In this document: positions 45,770 through 56,097 of the stretch, piece after piece
Layout of the letters: every line of letters starts with the position of its first letter
How positions within the stretch are numbered: position 1 is the stretch's first letter
Assembly: GCA_021014325.1 (NCBI GenBank)
Contig: CM037475.1
Location: 4,371,001 to 4,435,000 of the forward strand
Direction: 5' to 3'
Length of the DNA: 64,000 nt
From: Plazaster borealis
Lineage: Eukaryota > Echinodermata > Asteroidea > Forcipulatida > Labidiasteridae
The notes under the pieces: model-generated
What the model was told of the DNA's origin: nothing
The model's database searches: none
Seen by the model: the letters and a program-made list of their open reading frames with translations, nothing else
Made by a program: the position numbers and the translations under genes

Positions 45770-45975
45770 TTATGAAGCAATTATGGTTAACAACACCAGA
45801 GCTTGGGTCCGGTGAACTAGACCGCTCGGCCACGTCGCGCCACACAATATCATGTTGTGAATGCATCTACACAGTACACAGAGAGTTGCGTGCACAGTTC
45901 TACCTTAAATGGTTTTCAAATGGTTGGTCAACATGCTGGACAATATTACCAAGACTAGGACGATCAAGGAATTCT
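45770..45975 (-). mobile_element. SINE head fragment next to a satellite end
   Basis: CCAGAGCTTGGGTCCGGTGA and ACTAGACCGCTCGGCCACGT are the reverse complement of a tRNA-Leu-like head (compare 19238-19275). It joins directly to CACAATATCATGTTGTGAAT and a TACACAGTACACAG unit end of the 120-bp repeat. Confidence 0.55.
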
Positions 45976-46519
45976 ATGGGCTGACGCAACAGGCTTTCAT
46001 GTTTCAACTGAAATTGCATCAATCAATTATAAGAAATTTACCTACAACGAATGACTACAAAAAAAAACTTTAAATAGTAAAAAAATGAAATGAAAGATTT
46101 ATGTTTCAATCAAATTTAACAATTTCTGAAAATGACTGATTTTTCTCTACATTTCTTTGCCCAAAAACTTGTAAATGAAAAAGCCAAGTGGCTTGAAACA
46201 GCAGTTAAAAATGTACTGATGACCATCGAGACCTGCATGGAAAATAAGGAATCCATCACAACGAGCTTTCATTCAGTAAAATATCAGAATGAAAATGAAG
46301 AAAAAAAAGTACGTAACCTGGCAAAGCACTTTACAGCCCCAGACGGTACTCGATCTATGGCAGGCATTTAGTCTAAATTCCCTCTCCACCCAACTCCATA
46401 AAAACATCACACTTCGGGGGAGCTGGAAAAAAACTAGGTCAAATGACGGGCAGAATTTTACAGGGACCCTCTCGATGGTTCAACATTGAGATTAAAGGTG
46501 TAACCTTATTGCTATTCAC
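45976..46519. other. Gene-free, apparently unique stretch
   Basis: A 79-codon frame at 46132-46371 has no recognised domain and no splice context. I would not call it. Confidence 0.3.
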
Positions 46520-47065
46520 CTGAATTTGCTTAAAACAGTTTTGCTTAGCAGAAAATAAGGTTAACAGCCACAAATACCACATCACACATCCCATCTTTAA
46601 TTGGTTTCCTGCTTAGTTTTGCTAAGCAGTAAATTGTTAAGCAAAATTTTCAGCTTAAGTAGCTCTAAGAAATTGGGCTCTATGCTCAGTTTCATAAACC
46701 TGTTAAGCTGAAGAAAAACAATTCCAAGTAATTTTATTTGCTAAGCAAAAACTAGCTGGGAACCAGTGACATGCAGTGTATATTACATAGTACTTTGGCT
46801 GGTAACCCGTTTCTGCTAAGCATAATTTCCTGTGCTCTAGAAGCAAACATTTTGTGCTTAAAAAGTTGTTAATCAATGTTATGGCTCTGCTTACCACAAG
46901 CCAAAAACCAGCACTTAACGTCAATGTATTTCACAGGTTAGAAATTTTCTTTTTGCATCAGCATTTTGGTACGTCACACGTTACTCTTCCCTTACGCAGT
47001 AGTGCAGAAAATTTGCACTAAAATTAAGCGGAGAACGCGACCGTAAGCGTAGATGAGCATAGCCT
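46520..47065. mobile_element. Cluster of two group G and one group G2 MITEs
   Basis: 46520-46681 ends AGCTCTAAGAAATTGGGC; 46682-46875 starts CTCAGTTTCATAAACCTGTT; from 46876 ATGGCTCTGCTTACCAC begins a G2 copy with GTAAGCGTAGATGAGCAT. The first two share GCTAAGCA and CCAGCC/GGCTGGTAACC motifs in opposite order. Confidence 0.65.
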
Positions 47066-47514
47066 TGATATTGCGCTCTAGGATATGCCAAACACCTAAC
47101 GGTTTCTTGAATTTCTTTCCTGTAACTTAAACAATTAAAGCCAATGCCATTTTAAAATAAGAATTTGATGTACTTAAACGTACAGAGAAAGCCATTTTAG
47201 AATAAACAAACACCTCCCAATTCCCCCAAGAATCTGATCCTATCTGTGAATATATAAATTGAGAAGTTTTTTTTTTATTTTTGTGGTTTTTTTTTTCATA
47301 TGAGTATTCAAGGTTTTTCTTTATCTTTAAATCTACATCAGATGCAGACAGATTCAATCCAAACTTATTCGCCCTGGCAGGGAGGGATTAAAATAAACCT
47401 ATTTAGCCCGAGGAGCGTTTCTAACATAATAAAAACAATTCCGTATTTGTGTTTAATTGCTGTATCTTTCAGTACAGGGGAAGTGAGAATCTACATGCAT
47501 TTCAGTATTTCCAG
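47066..47514. other. Gene-free, apparently unique stretch
   Basis: T-runs lie at 47265-47275 and 47287-47296. Nothing else seen. Confidence 0.3.
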
Positions 47515-47885
47515 GCATGGCTTGAAATCGAACACTGGATCCCAGGCCTGAGGCCAGTGCCTTCAAGCCCCGGGCCAGTAAACTCATGACTGGAAAGTCT
47601 TGCATTTTTCAATAGTTGTATTGTTCAAATGTTGACTTTCTGTCTGATAAACATCTTTCAATTCTGTTGAGTATTTAACTATACTTGTCCCTAAGACAAA
47701 TGATATAAATCTTCTCTATACCTGTTCAAATAAAAAACAGTTTATATGTTCAAAACAGTTTATATCTTAAACTGTGTAGATAGTTCTTTTTCCATTTTGA
47801 TTTTGGTCTTCGGGTCCAGTACAAATTTTGAGCTACAAGCCCTGAGGTCTTGTGAATTTCCCCCCACAATTGGAGCCCTGCCGGG
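47515..47885 (+). repeat. Dispersed repeat group L
   Basis: CATGGCTTGAAATCGAACAC, GAGGCCAGTGCC, CATGACTGGAAAGTCTTGC and CCCCCCACAATTGGAGCCCT match the copies at 6052 and 51850 in order. Confidence 0.7.
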
Positions 47886-47929
47886 TTGCAGTTTACGGTT
47901 TGTAGATCAATAAAGGAGGTGGCAAATTA

Positions 47930-48510
47930 AAGGGGGGTAGGGGAATAGGGTAGAGGAATGGAATATGAGGATGAGGGTTGGATATGAAGGAGTAGGAGAA
48001 TGGGGAGGTAAAGGGGGAGGTAGAAAATGGGGAAGGGAGAGCGTAGGGTGGGTAGGTGATGGGGGTTGGGGTGAGGGTAGAGGATTTTGGAGGGAGGGGT
48101 TTGGGGTTGGGGTGAGGGTAGGGGATTTTGGAGGGAGGGGTTTGGGGTTGGGGTGAGGGTAGGGGATTTTGGAGGAAGGGGTTTGGGGTTGGGGTGAGGG
48201 TAGGGGATTTGGGAGGTAGGGGGTCGAGGTTGGGGTGAAGGTCGGGATTTGGGAGGTAGGGGATTTGGAAAGTGGGGAATTCGGGAGGTAAGGGGTTTTG
48301 GATTGGGATGAGGGTAGGGGATTTTGGAGGGAGGGGTTTGGGGTTGGGGTGAGGGTAGGGGATTTGGGAGGTAAGGGGTTGGGGAAGTGGGGGATTTTGG
48401 AGGTAGGGGTTTGGGATTTGGATGAGGGTAGGGGATTTGGGAGGTAAGGGGTTTGGGGTTTGGGTGAGAGTAGGGGATTTGGGAGGTAGGGGATTAGGTG
48501 ATGGGATTGT
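47930..48510 (+). repeat. G-rich ~42-bp minisatellite
   Basis: GGGGTTGGGGTGAGGGTAGG followed by GGATTTTGGAGGGAGGGG recurs with 41-42 bp spacing (for example 48070, 48111 and 48152) and degenerates at both sides. The plus strand has many G3-G4 runs, so G-quadruplexes are plausible. The 244-codon minus-strand frame here is only proline-rich repeat read-through. Confidence 0.92.
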
Positions 48511-49644
48511 GTCTTTGATGATACAAGCATGGAATCTGGCACAAAGTCGAGTATGTCATGAGAAAGCCATTTGGCTATAGGGCCATCACAGATTTGTCCT
48601 TTGAAAAAAATATAGGTAGAATAACAAGCAAAGACAGCCATTTTGAAAGTTTCGAAAATCGTTGTTAAACCGATATTTGTTCAACGGACAAATCTGCGAT
48701 GGCCCTACAGCCAGAAAACTTTCTCATAACATACTCTGACTGTGTACCAAATTTCATGCTAGTTTCATCAAAGGCACAATTCCCCAAAACATTTCCACCA
48801 TCTGCCTCACCATAAGTGACATTTTCTATAAAAATTGTCAACAAAAATTGTACCTTATCTTAGACCATGTTTCCCCAGCCCCCCCCCAACTCTACATCCC
48901 TTGCCCTCCAGTTTACTCAACCATTGACACAGCTACTAAAAGCTTAACGAGACCAGGACAGCAATTTGCCGCGTTTAATCGCACCGCACACACCTGAGTA
49001 AAGTCAATTTGACCACACGTTTCCTTTGAAGCAATCCTAACGTGATGGATCAATTATCGTCGGCTAATCCAACACCATGACAAAAAACAAACAAGGATAT
49101 CACGACAGCGGTTTCTTGGCAATTACACACACCCTGTACAAGCCAGCGCTCCACATAAATTCCTCGTTGAGGACTTTGTGATGAGAGGAGTTCGTAGCAA
49201 AGGGGATGATAAATTTTCGCTTAGACCCGAGGCCTTTTTTCCCTGACAGTTAAAGTGAGAGAATGAGTCTATATGGCTTAACTACTTTACCCTTTGCCCG
49301 AAGCAGGTCTCAGTATCACATTTCTCGCATAATACATACATTTACCAGCCACTCGGAAATGTGTTACACTGTCCATTCCCCAACATCTTTTATTATTTTT
49401 TTCCAGATGTGTTTAAAAAGAAATTTGACGATGCTTGCGGTTTAGTAAAAACAATTTTTTTACTCCAAATTATAAACATTTAAAAATCTTTCATAAACAT
49501 TATTATTATTTTTTTATCAGCTTTCTGGGGATTTTCTGTCTATATCTTCGGAGTTTGATTTTTGTTTTAATGTTCATATTGAGGAGCAGATTACATAATT
49601 TGTTTTTGTAATTATTGAAAATCAAGATCCTCATTTTTTCCTTA
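48511..49644. other. Gene-free stretch with a unique block
   Basis: 48530-48640 and 48680-48780 share words in inverted order (TTTGATGATACAAGCATG vs CATGCTAGTTTCATCAAA; TATAGGGCCATCACAGATTTG vs CAAATCTGCGATGGCCCTA), which indicates a decayed fold-back of about 270 bp. 48940-49445 is non-repetitive with balanced composition; no exon recognised. Confidence 0.5.
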
Positions 49645-50300
49645 ACCCTCCTACTATCTGACCATTTAATAATATTCACTGTGTTTTTAGATGATAAACT
49701 ATGCCAGCCTGCAATTTAAAATAATGTGGGTGGATGCATCTACACAGTACACAGTCAACCCTCCTACTGTCTGACCATTCAATATCATCCACTGTGGTAT
49801 TGAATGATAAAATATAGCAGCCTGCAATATGATATCATGTGTGAATGCATCTACACAGTACACAGTCAACCCTCCTACTGTTTGACCATTCAATATCACC
49901 CAATGTGGTTTTGAATAATAGATAAACTATGCCAGCCTGCAGTATGATATCATGTGGTGAATGCATATACACAGTACACAGTCAACCCTCCTACTGTCTT
50001 ACCATTCAATATCATCCACTGTGGTTTTGAATAATAGATAAACTATACCAGCTAGCAATATGATATCATGTGATGAATGCATCTACACAGTACACAGTCA
50101 ACCCTCCTACTGTCTGACCATTCAATATCACCCACTGTGGTTATGAATACTAGATAAACTATGCCAGCCTGCAATGTGATATCAAGTGATGAGTACACAG
50201 TACACACATGTACAAAGTTACAGAACTGTGCACTGTAAACAACCCATGAAGTTGAATGAACGCAAATGGTTGTTAAATTGCAGGAAAATGTTACCAAGAG
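49645..50300 (-). repeat. ~120-bp satellite-like repeat, about five units plus end segment
   Basis: AACCCTCCTACTGTCTGACC-type starts occur near 49644, 49757, 49869, 49984 and 50100. Each is followed by ATTCAATATCATCCACTGTG, AACTATGCCAGCCTGCAATA and TGCATCTACACAGTACACAG. The array ends in GAACTGTGCACTGTAAACAA and TTGCAGGAAAATGTTACC, as at 54860-54955. Confidence 0.92.
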
Positions 50301-50923
50301 CAGAAGGGTTTTAAGGATATCTCAGAGCGATTCCGTTCCAAGAACTAAGACTTGATGCGTCCAGAGGGTGTAATATTTGCTACTTTGGCAGAGGCGCATA
50401 TACTTAATAACGCAGCAATCAAGTGTAGCAATGAACATTTTTATGACAATCTGAACGGCTTAACATTTGGTCATAACGAACAGCGACGCCAAATTATGAA
50501 ACTGAATACGATTCTGAATAGGTTTGCGGTTTAGTGCTTCAGAAAGGACTTCCGTTCTGCTCTCCCTAAAGAACACCCAAGGAAGTATTGCTAGGTTAAA
50601 AAAAAAAAAAAAAAAAGTCTTCTTCAAAAGTGGTTAAAATCATTGGAAAGTTTTTGGAGTTTTAACAAATTGCACAGGAAATTAGAAATTTCATCAGTAC
50701 ATTTGAATGAATGTATGGCAAAGACTCAAAATTCTAATTTATAAAGTCGATCTCTGTCTTGATTATAGACTACCGCTGTATTTGGTCTTACTCCCTGTGT
50801 GTAATAGTATTACTGAATACTGATTCTCATTCTACTGGAAAGGTACCTGACTATTTTGTCCGTCCAGCCTCGGTTTGGTTTATGTTGATTTGAGTGGTAG
50901 GAAAAACAAATGGCGGCACCATG
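50301..50923. other. Gene-free stretch
   Basis: It has an A18-type run at about 50600-50617; otherwise unique. No exon. Confidence 0.3.
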
Positions 50924-51295
50924 ATTAAAGGCACTGAGCATGTTTGGAAATTGTCAAAGACCAGTGTTCTCACTTGGTGTATCCCAACATATGCATAAAA
51001 TGACAAGCCTATGAAAATTTGGGCTCAATTGGTCATCGAAGTTGCAAGAAAATGATGAAAGAAAAAACATCCTTGTTGTACAAAATTTGTGTGCTTTCAG
51101 ATAGGAATAAAAACTTCTTGCAAGAAGTATTATTTTAGTGAGAAATTACCTCTTTCTCAAAAACTACGTTACTTCAGAAGGAGTCATTTCTCACAATGTT
51201 TTATACTATCAACAGCTCTCTGTTGCTCGTTACCAAGTCAGTTCTTATGCTAATATATATTTTGCGTAATTACAAAACGTGTACAGTGCCTTTAA
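50924..51295 (-). mobile_element. MITE group A, complete, reversed
   Basis: TTAA at both ends; AAGGCACTGAGCATGTTTGG and AAAACGTGTACAGTGCCTT; centre ACTTCTTGCAAGAAGT. Confidence 0.9.
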
Positions 51296-51589
51296 GTTGG
51301 GGACCGGTACTTGATCACGAAATATCCAAGTACCCCACTTACTTTAGAACACTTAGATCATTGTCGGACCACACTTAGATTCAAGACGTGAAAGTAAGTG
51401 GTGAGTTACCGCTTAGTAAGTAAGTTTGGTTTTTGAGTGGGGGTGCTTGTTTTTTTCTGACTTAAGTAGTTTCAAGAATACGGCCCCAGGACTCCAAATT
51501 CACACTGGATTGCAGACACGATTTAATATCTTTAATTTAATTATTATTTGAATTGCAATTGAATATATTTAATTTATTTGGGGATAAAC

Positions 51590-51850
51590 AATGGCACAGT
51601 GGTTTCTTTCCTTGCCTTTCACCTCTGTGGATCCCGGTTCGAATCCCGCTGATGACCGGAGCCTTGCATGTGGATTGGGTTTTCAGTCCCTACCTGATAG
51701 CTAGTGTTTTCCCCCATTTGGGGTTTTCCCCCATTTGGGGTTTTCCCTCCCGCATCTAAAACTGAACATTTCTTCTTGTTTCCTATTTATCCTCTTATTG
51801 GCGCTTACTGCGCTGTTGGATGTGTAATAGAATAAACAAATAAATAAATA
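51590..51850 (+). mobile_element. tRNA-derived SINE, second family
   Basis: AACAATGGCACAGTGGTTTC (weak box A) and GGATCCCGGTTCGAATCCCG (box B GGTTCGAATCC) lead into GGTTTTCAGTCCCTACCTG, a duplicated CCCCCATTTGGGGTTTT and GCTGTTGGATGTGTAATAGA. It ends in (AATA)n at 51832-51852. Its tail also occurs at 7325-7410. Confidence 0.7.
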
Positions 51851-52075
51851 AATCAATTTAATGCTCAAGTGTTGACTTTCAATTTTGTTGAGTATCGAAG
51901 TATACTTCCTCATAAATTAAGACAAATGAGATCAATCTTCTCTTAGTGCCTGTTCAAATAAAACTGTGTAGATAGTTTTTTCTCATTTTGAAACATTCTG
52001 GTCTAGTACAAATTTGGGGCTAGGAATCCCTGCGGTCTTGTGGATCCCCCCACCTCAAATTTGAGCCCTGTGTTT
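51851..52075 (+). repeat. Dispersed repeat group L, right part
   Basis: GTGTTGACTTTCAATTTTGT, GACAAATGAGATCAATCTTC and GGTCTTGTGGATCC..AATTTGAGCCCTG match the other L copies. Confidence 0.65.
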
Positions 52076-53196
52076 GAATAAGATTGCCAGTATACAAAGT
52101 TATTGTTACAGCCAGGTCAGATAACCTTAGGAAAACAGCAAAATGGGGGGGGGGGGAATCATGACATTTTTGTTATGATTTGATTACTAAAAGACCAGCT
52201 TGAACGAAAACGGCAACAAATGATCTTTGCTGAAATTCATTTAAAATGCGTTTTAATGAAATTGAGTTCACATGAGAGTACAATAATTGAATATCCTTCT
52301 CCGGTGCTTTTCAGAAAGATTTGTGAAAAGCCCTGTGACGTCATCAATCATGTTACATCATTTGTTGGTGCTCTGTTTTGTATAGCCACTTTGTTGCAGC
52401 ATGGAGGTATAACAAAGCAACATCCCACAGATGAGGTCAAAGTATTGCCATTTTGATGCAAGCCGTCAACGGCAGAAGTGTAGCTAAGTTTTCAAAACCT
52501 TGTGGTTGGAGGGCTTAATTTTTTGATCGATTATTACAAAAAAACTCGGAAGTGTACAAATATCAAAATTACAATTAAATGATAAACGAACACATTATAA
52601 ACAAGTTTAAGTAACTTCCCCTTAACAATTATTTCGCTCAAGTAGCTGTTTAAAATAAAAAATCATTCTACTAGGATCAGAACTCCAACACAATTCAAGC
52701 AAATATAAGAAAATTTACTGACTGAGCCACAAAAAACCACATCATTATACAAGCACAGGAATACGTTCTTTACAAAACGTCACTATGACAAATGTTTAGG
52801 GTGAGGAGGATTTCTTTTCAAAGAACTCCAATCAGAAGGAAAAAAACAGGGATAAAAATCAACTCAAAGGAAAAGACATCCACTCAAGGCAAAACGGACA
52901 TTCAACATGTTCTACACATTTTACATCACAGAGTACTACTCGTTCAACAGCAAACTACTGGTTGGCGTTCCTGCAGGTTTATGCTTAGCCAGATACTTCT
53001 GTGCTTACCAAAACAGTCCAAATGTAGTTAACAAAAGGTTAGAACTTAGTAGTTGAAGCCTTCCCTGACAGACTTGACATTTTTGTACACTAACATCTTC
53101 ATGCAATACAACAATTACAACAATATCTACATGGGTGCGGCCATGTTGATTCCAAATTGGTAGGGTGGGTACCAATGTTGTTTACCAGCTAAACCT
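52076..53196. other. Gene-free stretch
   Basis: G-run at 52146-52157. I looked here on the minus strand for the last CSN1 exon and did not find it. Confidence 0.3.
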
Positions 53197-53575
53197 GGGC
53201 ATGATTTCATAGAGCTGCTTGAAGCAGACAATAGTGCTTGACAATTTCCTGCTGAGCAAAAATAAGCAGAAAGCCAGTTGCAAAACAGTATGTACATTGT
53301 ACATGTATCATCCTTTATGGTGTTTTGACCGGTAACCCATTCCTGGTAAGAATAATTCTATTTTGTGGTTAAACAGCACTATGAAATTGGACCCTTGGGT
53401 CATTTTCATAGAAATGCTTAAGCACACAAGTAAGCCAAGTAAAGCACATTTTCGCTTAGCAGAAACAGGTTACCAGCCACAACACCATATAAAGAATATT
53501 GTTTATGACTGGTGCCCTGAAACCTTTTTGCTTAGCAGATTTTACTGAGCAATTTTTTTTCTGCTGAACTAATTA
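53197..53575. mobile_element. Two adjacent group G MITEs
   Basis: 53197-53393: GGGCATGATTTCATAGAGCT to ACTATGAAATTGGACCC. 53398-53575: TCATTTTCATAGAAATGCTT onward with CTTAGCAGAAACAGGTTACC and GACTGGTGCCCTGAAACC; its right terminus is decayed. Confidence 0.7.
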
Positions 53576-53864
53576 CCAAAAATATCTTCACCACCTCAAG
53601 ATCTGTTTTGAAATTGATCAAAGATCTTTACAGACAACAGTTGTTTTGGGGTGGGGTTACTAATGTCCCCCTGTATTATGGTCACATGGCCACACCCCTA
53701 GAAGGGTTCAGGGTTGTCAGAATGGATATGTGCTCACCTCCGTTCACACTCACATTAGCAAACTATATCAGGTCAAACGACGGGAAGTGGGTGGAAACAC
53801 ACAAAAGGTTCAGTGAAACAACTGTGCTTTGCTGAAGTGAGGTTTGGTTGTCATTATAACTGTT

Positions 53865-54130
53865 TGACCATTCAATATCATCCACTGTGGTTTTGAGTGA
53901 CAGCTAAACTACGCCAGCTTCAAAGATGATATCATGTGGTTAATTTATCTATGGATACAGTACACAGTCAACCCTCCTACTGTCTGACCATTCAATATCA
54001 TCCATTGAGGTTTTGGAGGATAGATAAATTATGTCAGCCTGCAATATGATATCATGTGGTGAATGCATCCAAACAGTAAACAGTCAACCCTCATACTGTC
54101 TGACCATTCATATGATCTAAATGTAGTTTT
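53865..54130 (-). repeat. ~120-bp satellite-like repeat, two to three units
   Basis: CTGTTTGACCATTCAATATC, CTGTCTGACCATTCAATATC and CTGTCTGACCATTCATATGA start units near 53861, 53979 and 54098, with the usual CAGCCTGCAATATGATATCA block between. Confidence 0.88.
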
Positions 54131-54134
54131 GAAT

Positions 54135-54305
54135 AAGGGAATAAAAGAGTGGTGACGAGTTCTGAAACGGCCGTTTAAAACCGGCAGGGTCATGGCCGTG
54201 CGATAAAGGCCCGAGCCGAAGGCGAGGGCCTTTATCGCAGGGCAATGACCCTGCAAGGTTTTAAACGGTCGTTTAAGAACGAGTCCCTACTCTTTTATTC
54301 CCATT
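54135..54305. repeat. ~170-bp fold-back with arms near 75 bp
   Basis: Left GGGAATAAAAGAGTGGTGAC, GTTTAAAACCGGCAGGGTCA and GCGATAAAGGCCC pair with right GGGCCTTTATCGCAGGGCAA, TGACCCTGCAAGGTTTTAAA and ACTCTTTTATTCCC. The loop GAGCCGAAGGCG is about 12 nt. It sits inside a copy of the 120-bp repeat unit. Confidence 0.93.
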
Positions 54306-54659
54306 CATAAATGCCCTTTTGTTAAAAAGCGAAAACAAAATTACAAGTAGGCAATCTGTGACAATCTGTTTGTTTAGTGAATTTTCAAAGTTTGTACATT
54401 TTCAACAACTTTTGTAAAATTCTGTTTTGTGTGCATTGGGTTGTGTGTACGCGCGTGTACAAAAAGATTACGCGCGGGTACTAATAGCTTTATATTGCGT
54501 TCCGCGTTTAAGTAAATTGAGTAATTAAGTAAATTGGCGTAAATGAGCTTGCGCGCCCAACACGTGAAGCCAGCCGGTCTTAAACAGCTCCAGCTATGTC
54601 TTTATCAGCCGTCTAAACACCCCCATGACGTGCTCTCCACCAATAGGAATAGCGAAACT
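54306..54659. other. Gene-free stretch
   Basis: Unique, with CG-containing words at 54450-54560 (GTACGCGCGTGTAC, TTACGCGCGGGTAC). The satellite unit resumes at 54655 with CTGTCTGGGGTATTTATGAA, so 54135-54655 looks like an insertion relative to 45240-45300. Confidence 0.45.
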
Positions 54660-54955
54660 GTCTGGGGTATTTATGAATGGCAGATAAACTATGCCAGCCT
54701 GCAATATGGTATCATGTGTTGAATTTATCTATAGAGTAAACAGTCAACCCTCCTACTGTCCGACCATTCACTTTCATCCACTGTGGTTTTGAATGATAGA
54801 TAAGTTATGCCAGCCTGCAATATGATATCATGTGGTGGATGCATCTACACAGTGCATGTACACAGTTTAGTTCTGTGCACAGTTGTGCCACCATACACAA
54901 CCCATGCAGTCGAATGGTTTCAATTGGGTGGTCAACTTGCAGGAAAATGTAGCAG
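54660..54955 (-). repeat. ~120-bp satellite-like repeat, two units plus end segment
   Basis: AACTATGCCAGCCTGCAATA at 54688 and ATGCCAGCCTGCAATATGAT at 54807, then GTTCTGTGCACAGTTGTGCC and CTTGCAGGAAAATGTAGC as at 50215-50300. Confidence 0.85.
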
Positions 54956-56049
54956 GGATAAACGGCTGGAACATCATTGGGGAAAATGCTTTTATTCAAA
55001 TCAAATCCCATAATTTCCAAAACACATCAGAAAACTAAATTGCAGGAAAGAAAAAAACCACATTGAGTTGTTCCATCCTTTCAAAAATCTCAAAAGATAT
55101 TTGGGGCATTATTTCTTTCTCCAAAAAACACCCATCAACTTCCAAATTACATTGCAATTTGTAATCACTGGGTTGCTTAAAAGTTAATAATTAATGTGTA
55201 TCCGAGTCAACTTTATAAGAATAAAGTCTGCAGTATGGACAGCAATGTTAAAGTTAACGGCCTTCAAAATGGTCTTTGTATAACATAAGACAAACGAAAT
55301 GTTTAAAAAGATTCCAAGATATAACAGTTATAAGCAAGTATTGAAAATTAATTCCTTTCTAAGTTTAAGAAAATTTCAAAATTCCCAAATTCCCTTGTTT
55401 TATAGGTTAAACATCTTGGGTAGAGGAAAGAAATATTAAGAAGGATCATAACAAATCTAGACTGAGAATTTGTGTACAATGGTTATATATCCTTTAAGAG
55501 CATGGCATATAAGGGCGCCCTTGGCAAGCCAAGCCAAACCTGAATAATCCGAAGCTTAAATAATAGTTTAAAAGTCTTCCCTCTGTCAGTTTTTATTCAA
55601 TTCAACTCGATTCAATTTAATTGCAGACATTTAAAACGTAGAAAATTGATACCCACTGGCCAAACTCAAAATGCAACCCAAACTGGATGACCCTTTGAAG
55701 AAAAAAAAGAGAGCCAATTTGGGATTTTTTTAAAGACCCTTTTCTGGCTGCATCTAACTTTGTCATTTCTCTATGTTCAATAACATTACTTCTCATAAAA
55801 ACAAAATGGAGTCAGACATTTTGTTTATCCTTCCAGCATCGTTTTGGATACATTAAACTAAACATTGGAAAGACAAGATGGTGGCACTGTAATAAATGTT
55901 TTTTGTGGGGCAATTATTAACAGTTTCTTAAACAGAACACTAATTATACTTTTAAGACTCCAAGAACCCGTCAGGAATATTGTGAAGTAACATTAGAGGG
56001 AAGTTGTGTTTAAGATTGAAGCATGCGATCATGAGTAATTGGTGCCTAC
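54956..56049. other. CSN1 downstream intron/flank, no exon recognised
   Basis: Mostly unique AT-rich DNA; a LINE-like tail ATTCAATTCAACTCGATTCA lies at 55594. The final CSN1 exon should follow somewhere at lower coordinates but is not evident. Confidence 0.4.
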
Positions 56050-56097
56050 CTTGACTTGAATGTTATTCTTCAGCATGGCAGATCTGAGAATCAGTCC
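56050..56097 (-). CDS. CSN1 (GPS1): CSN1 exon (C-terminal helix), 16 codons
   Basis: The acceptor is TTTGTCCACAG before GGACTGATT and the donor is AAG|GTAGGCAC. The exon encodes [16 protein letters not shown], matching the C-terminal helix of animal CSN1. The good donor means that at least one more exon follows toward lower coordinates. Scanning 48-56 kb on the minus strand showed no exon resembling the usual CSN1 tail. Confidence 0.9.

Noticed and set aside
46132..46371. 79-codon frame with helical composition
   Set aside because: No family recognised, no good splice sites at sensible places, and AT-rich surroundings; could not be told from chance.
47907..48641. 244-codon proline-rich open frame on the minus strand
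   Set aside because: It is produced by the G-rich 42-bp minisatellite; the composition is purely repeat-driven.
53130..53165. Minus-strand NMAAPM-stop considered as the CSN1 C-terminal tail
   Set aside because: The upstream frame is closed immediately by a stop and there is no acceptor or SPPREG-like sequence.
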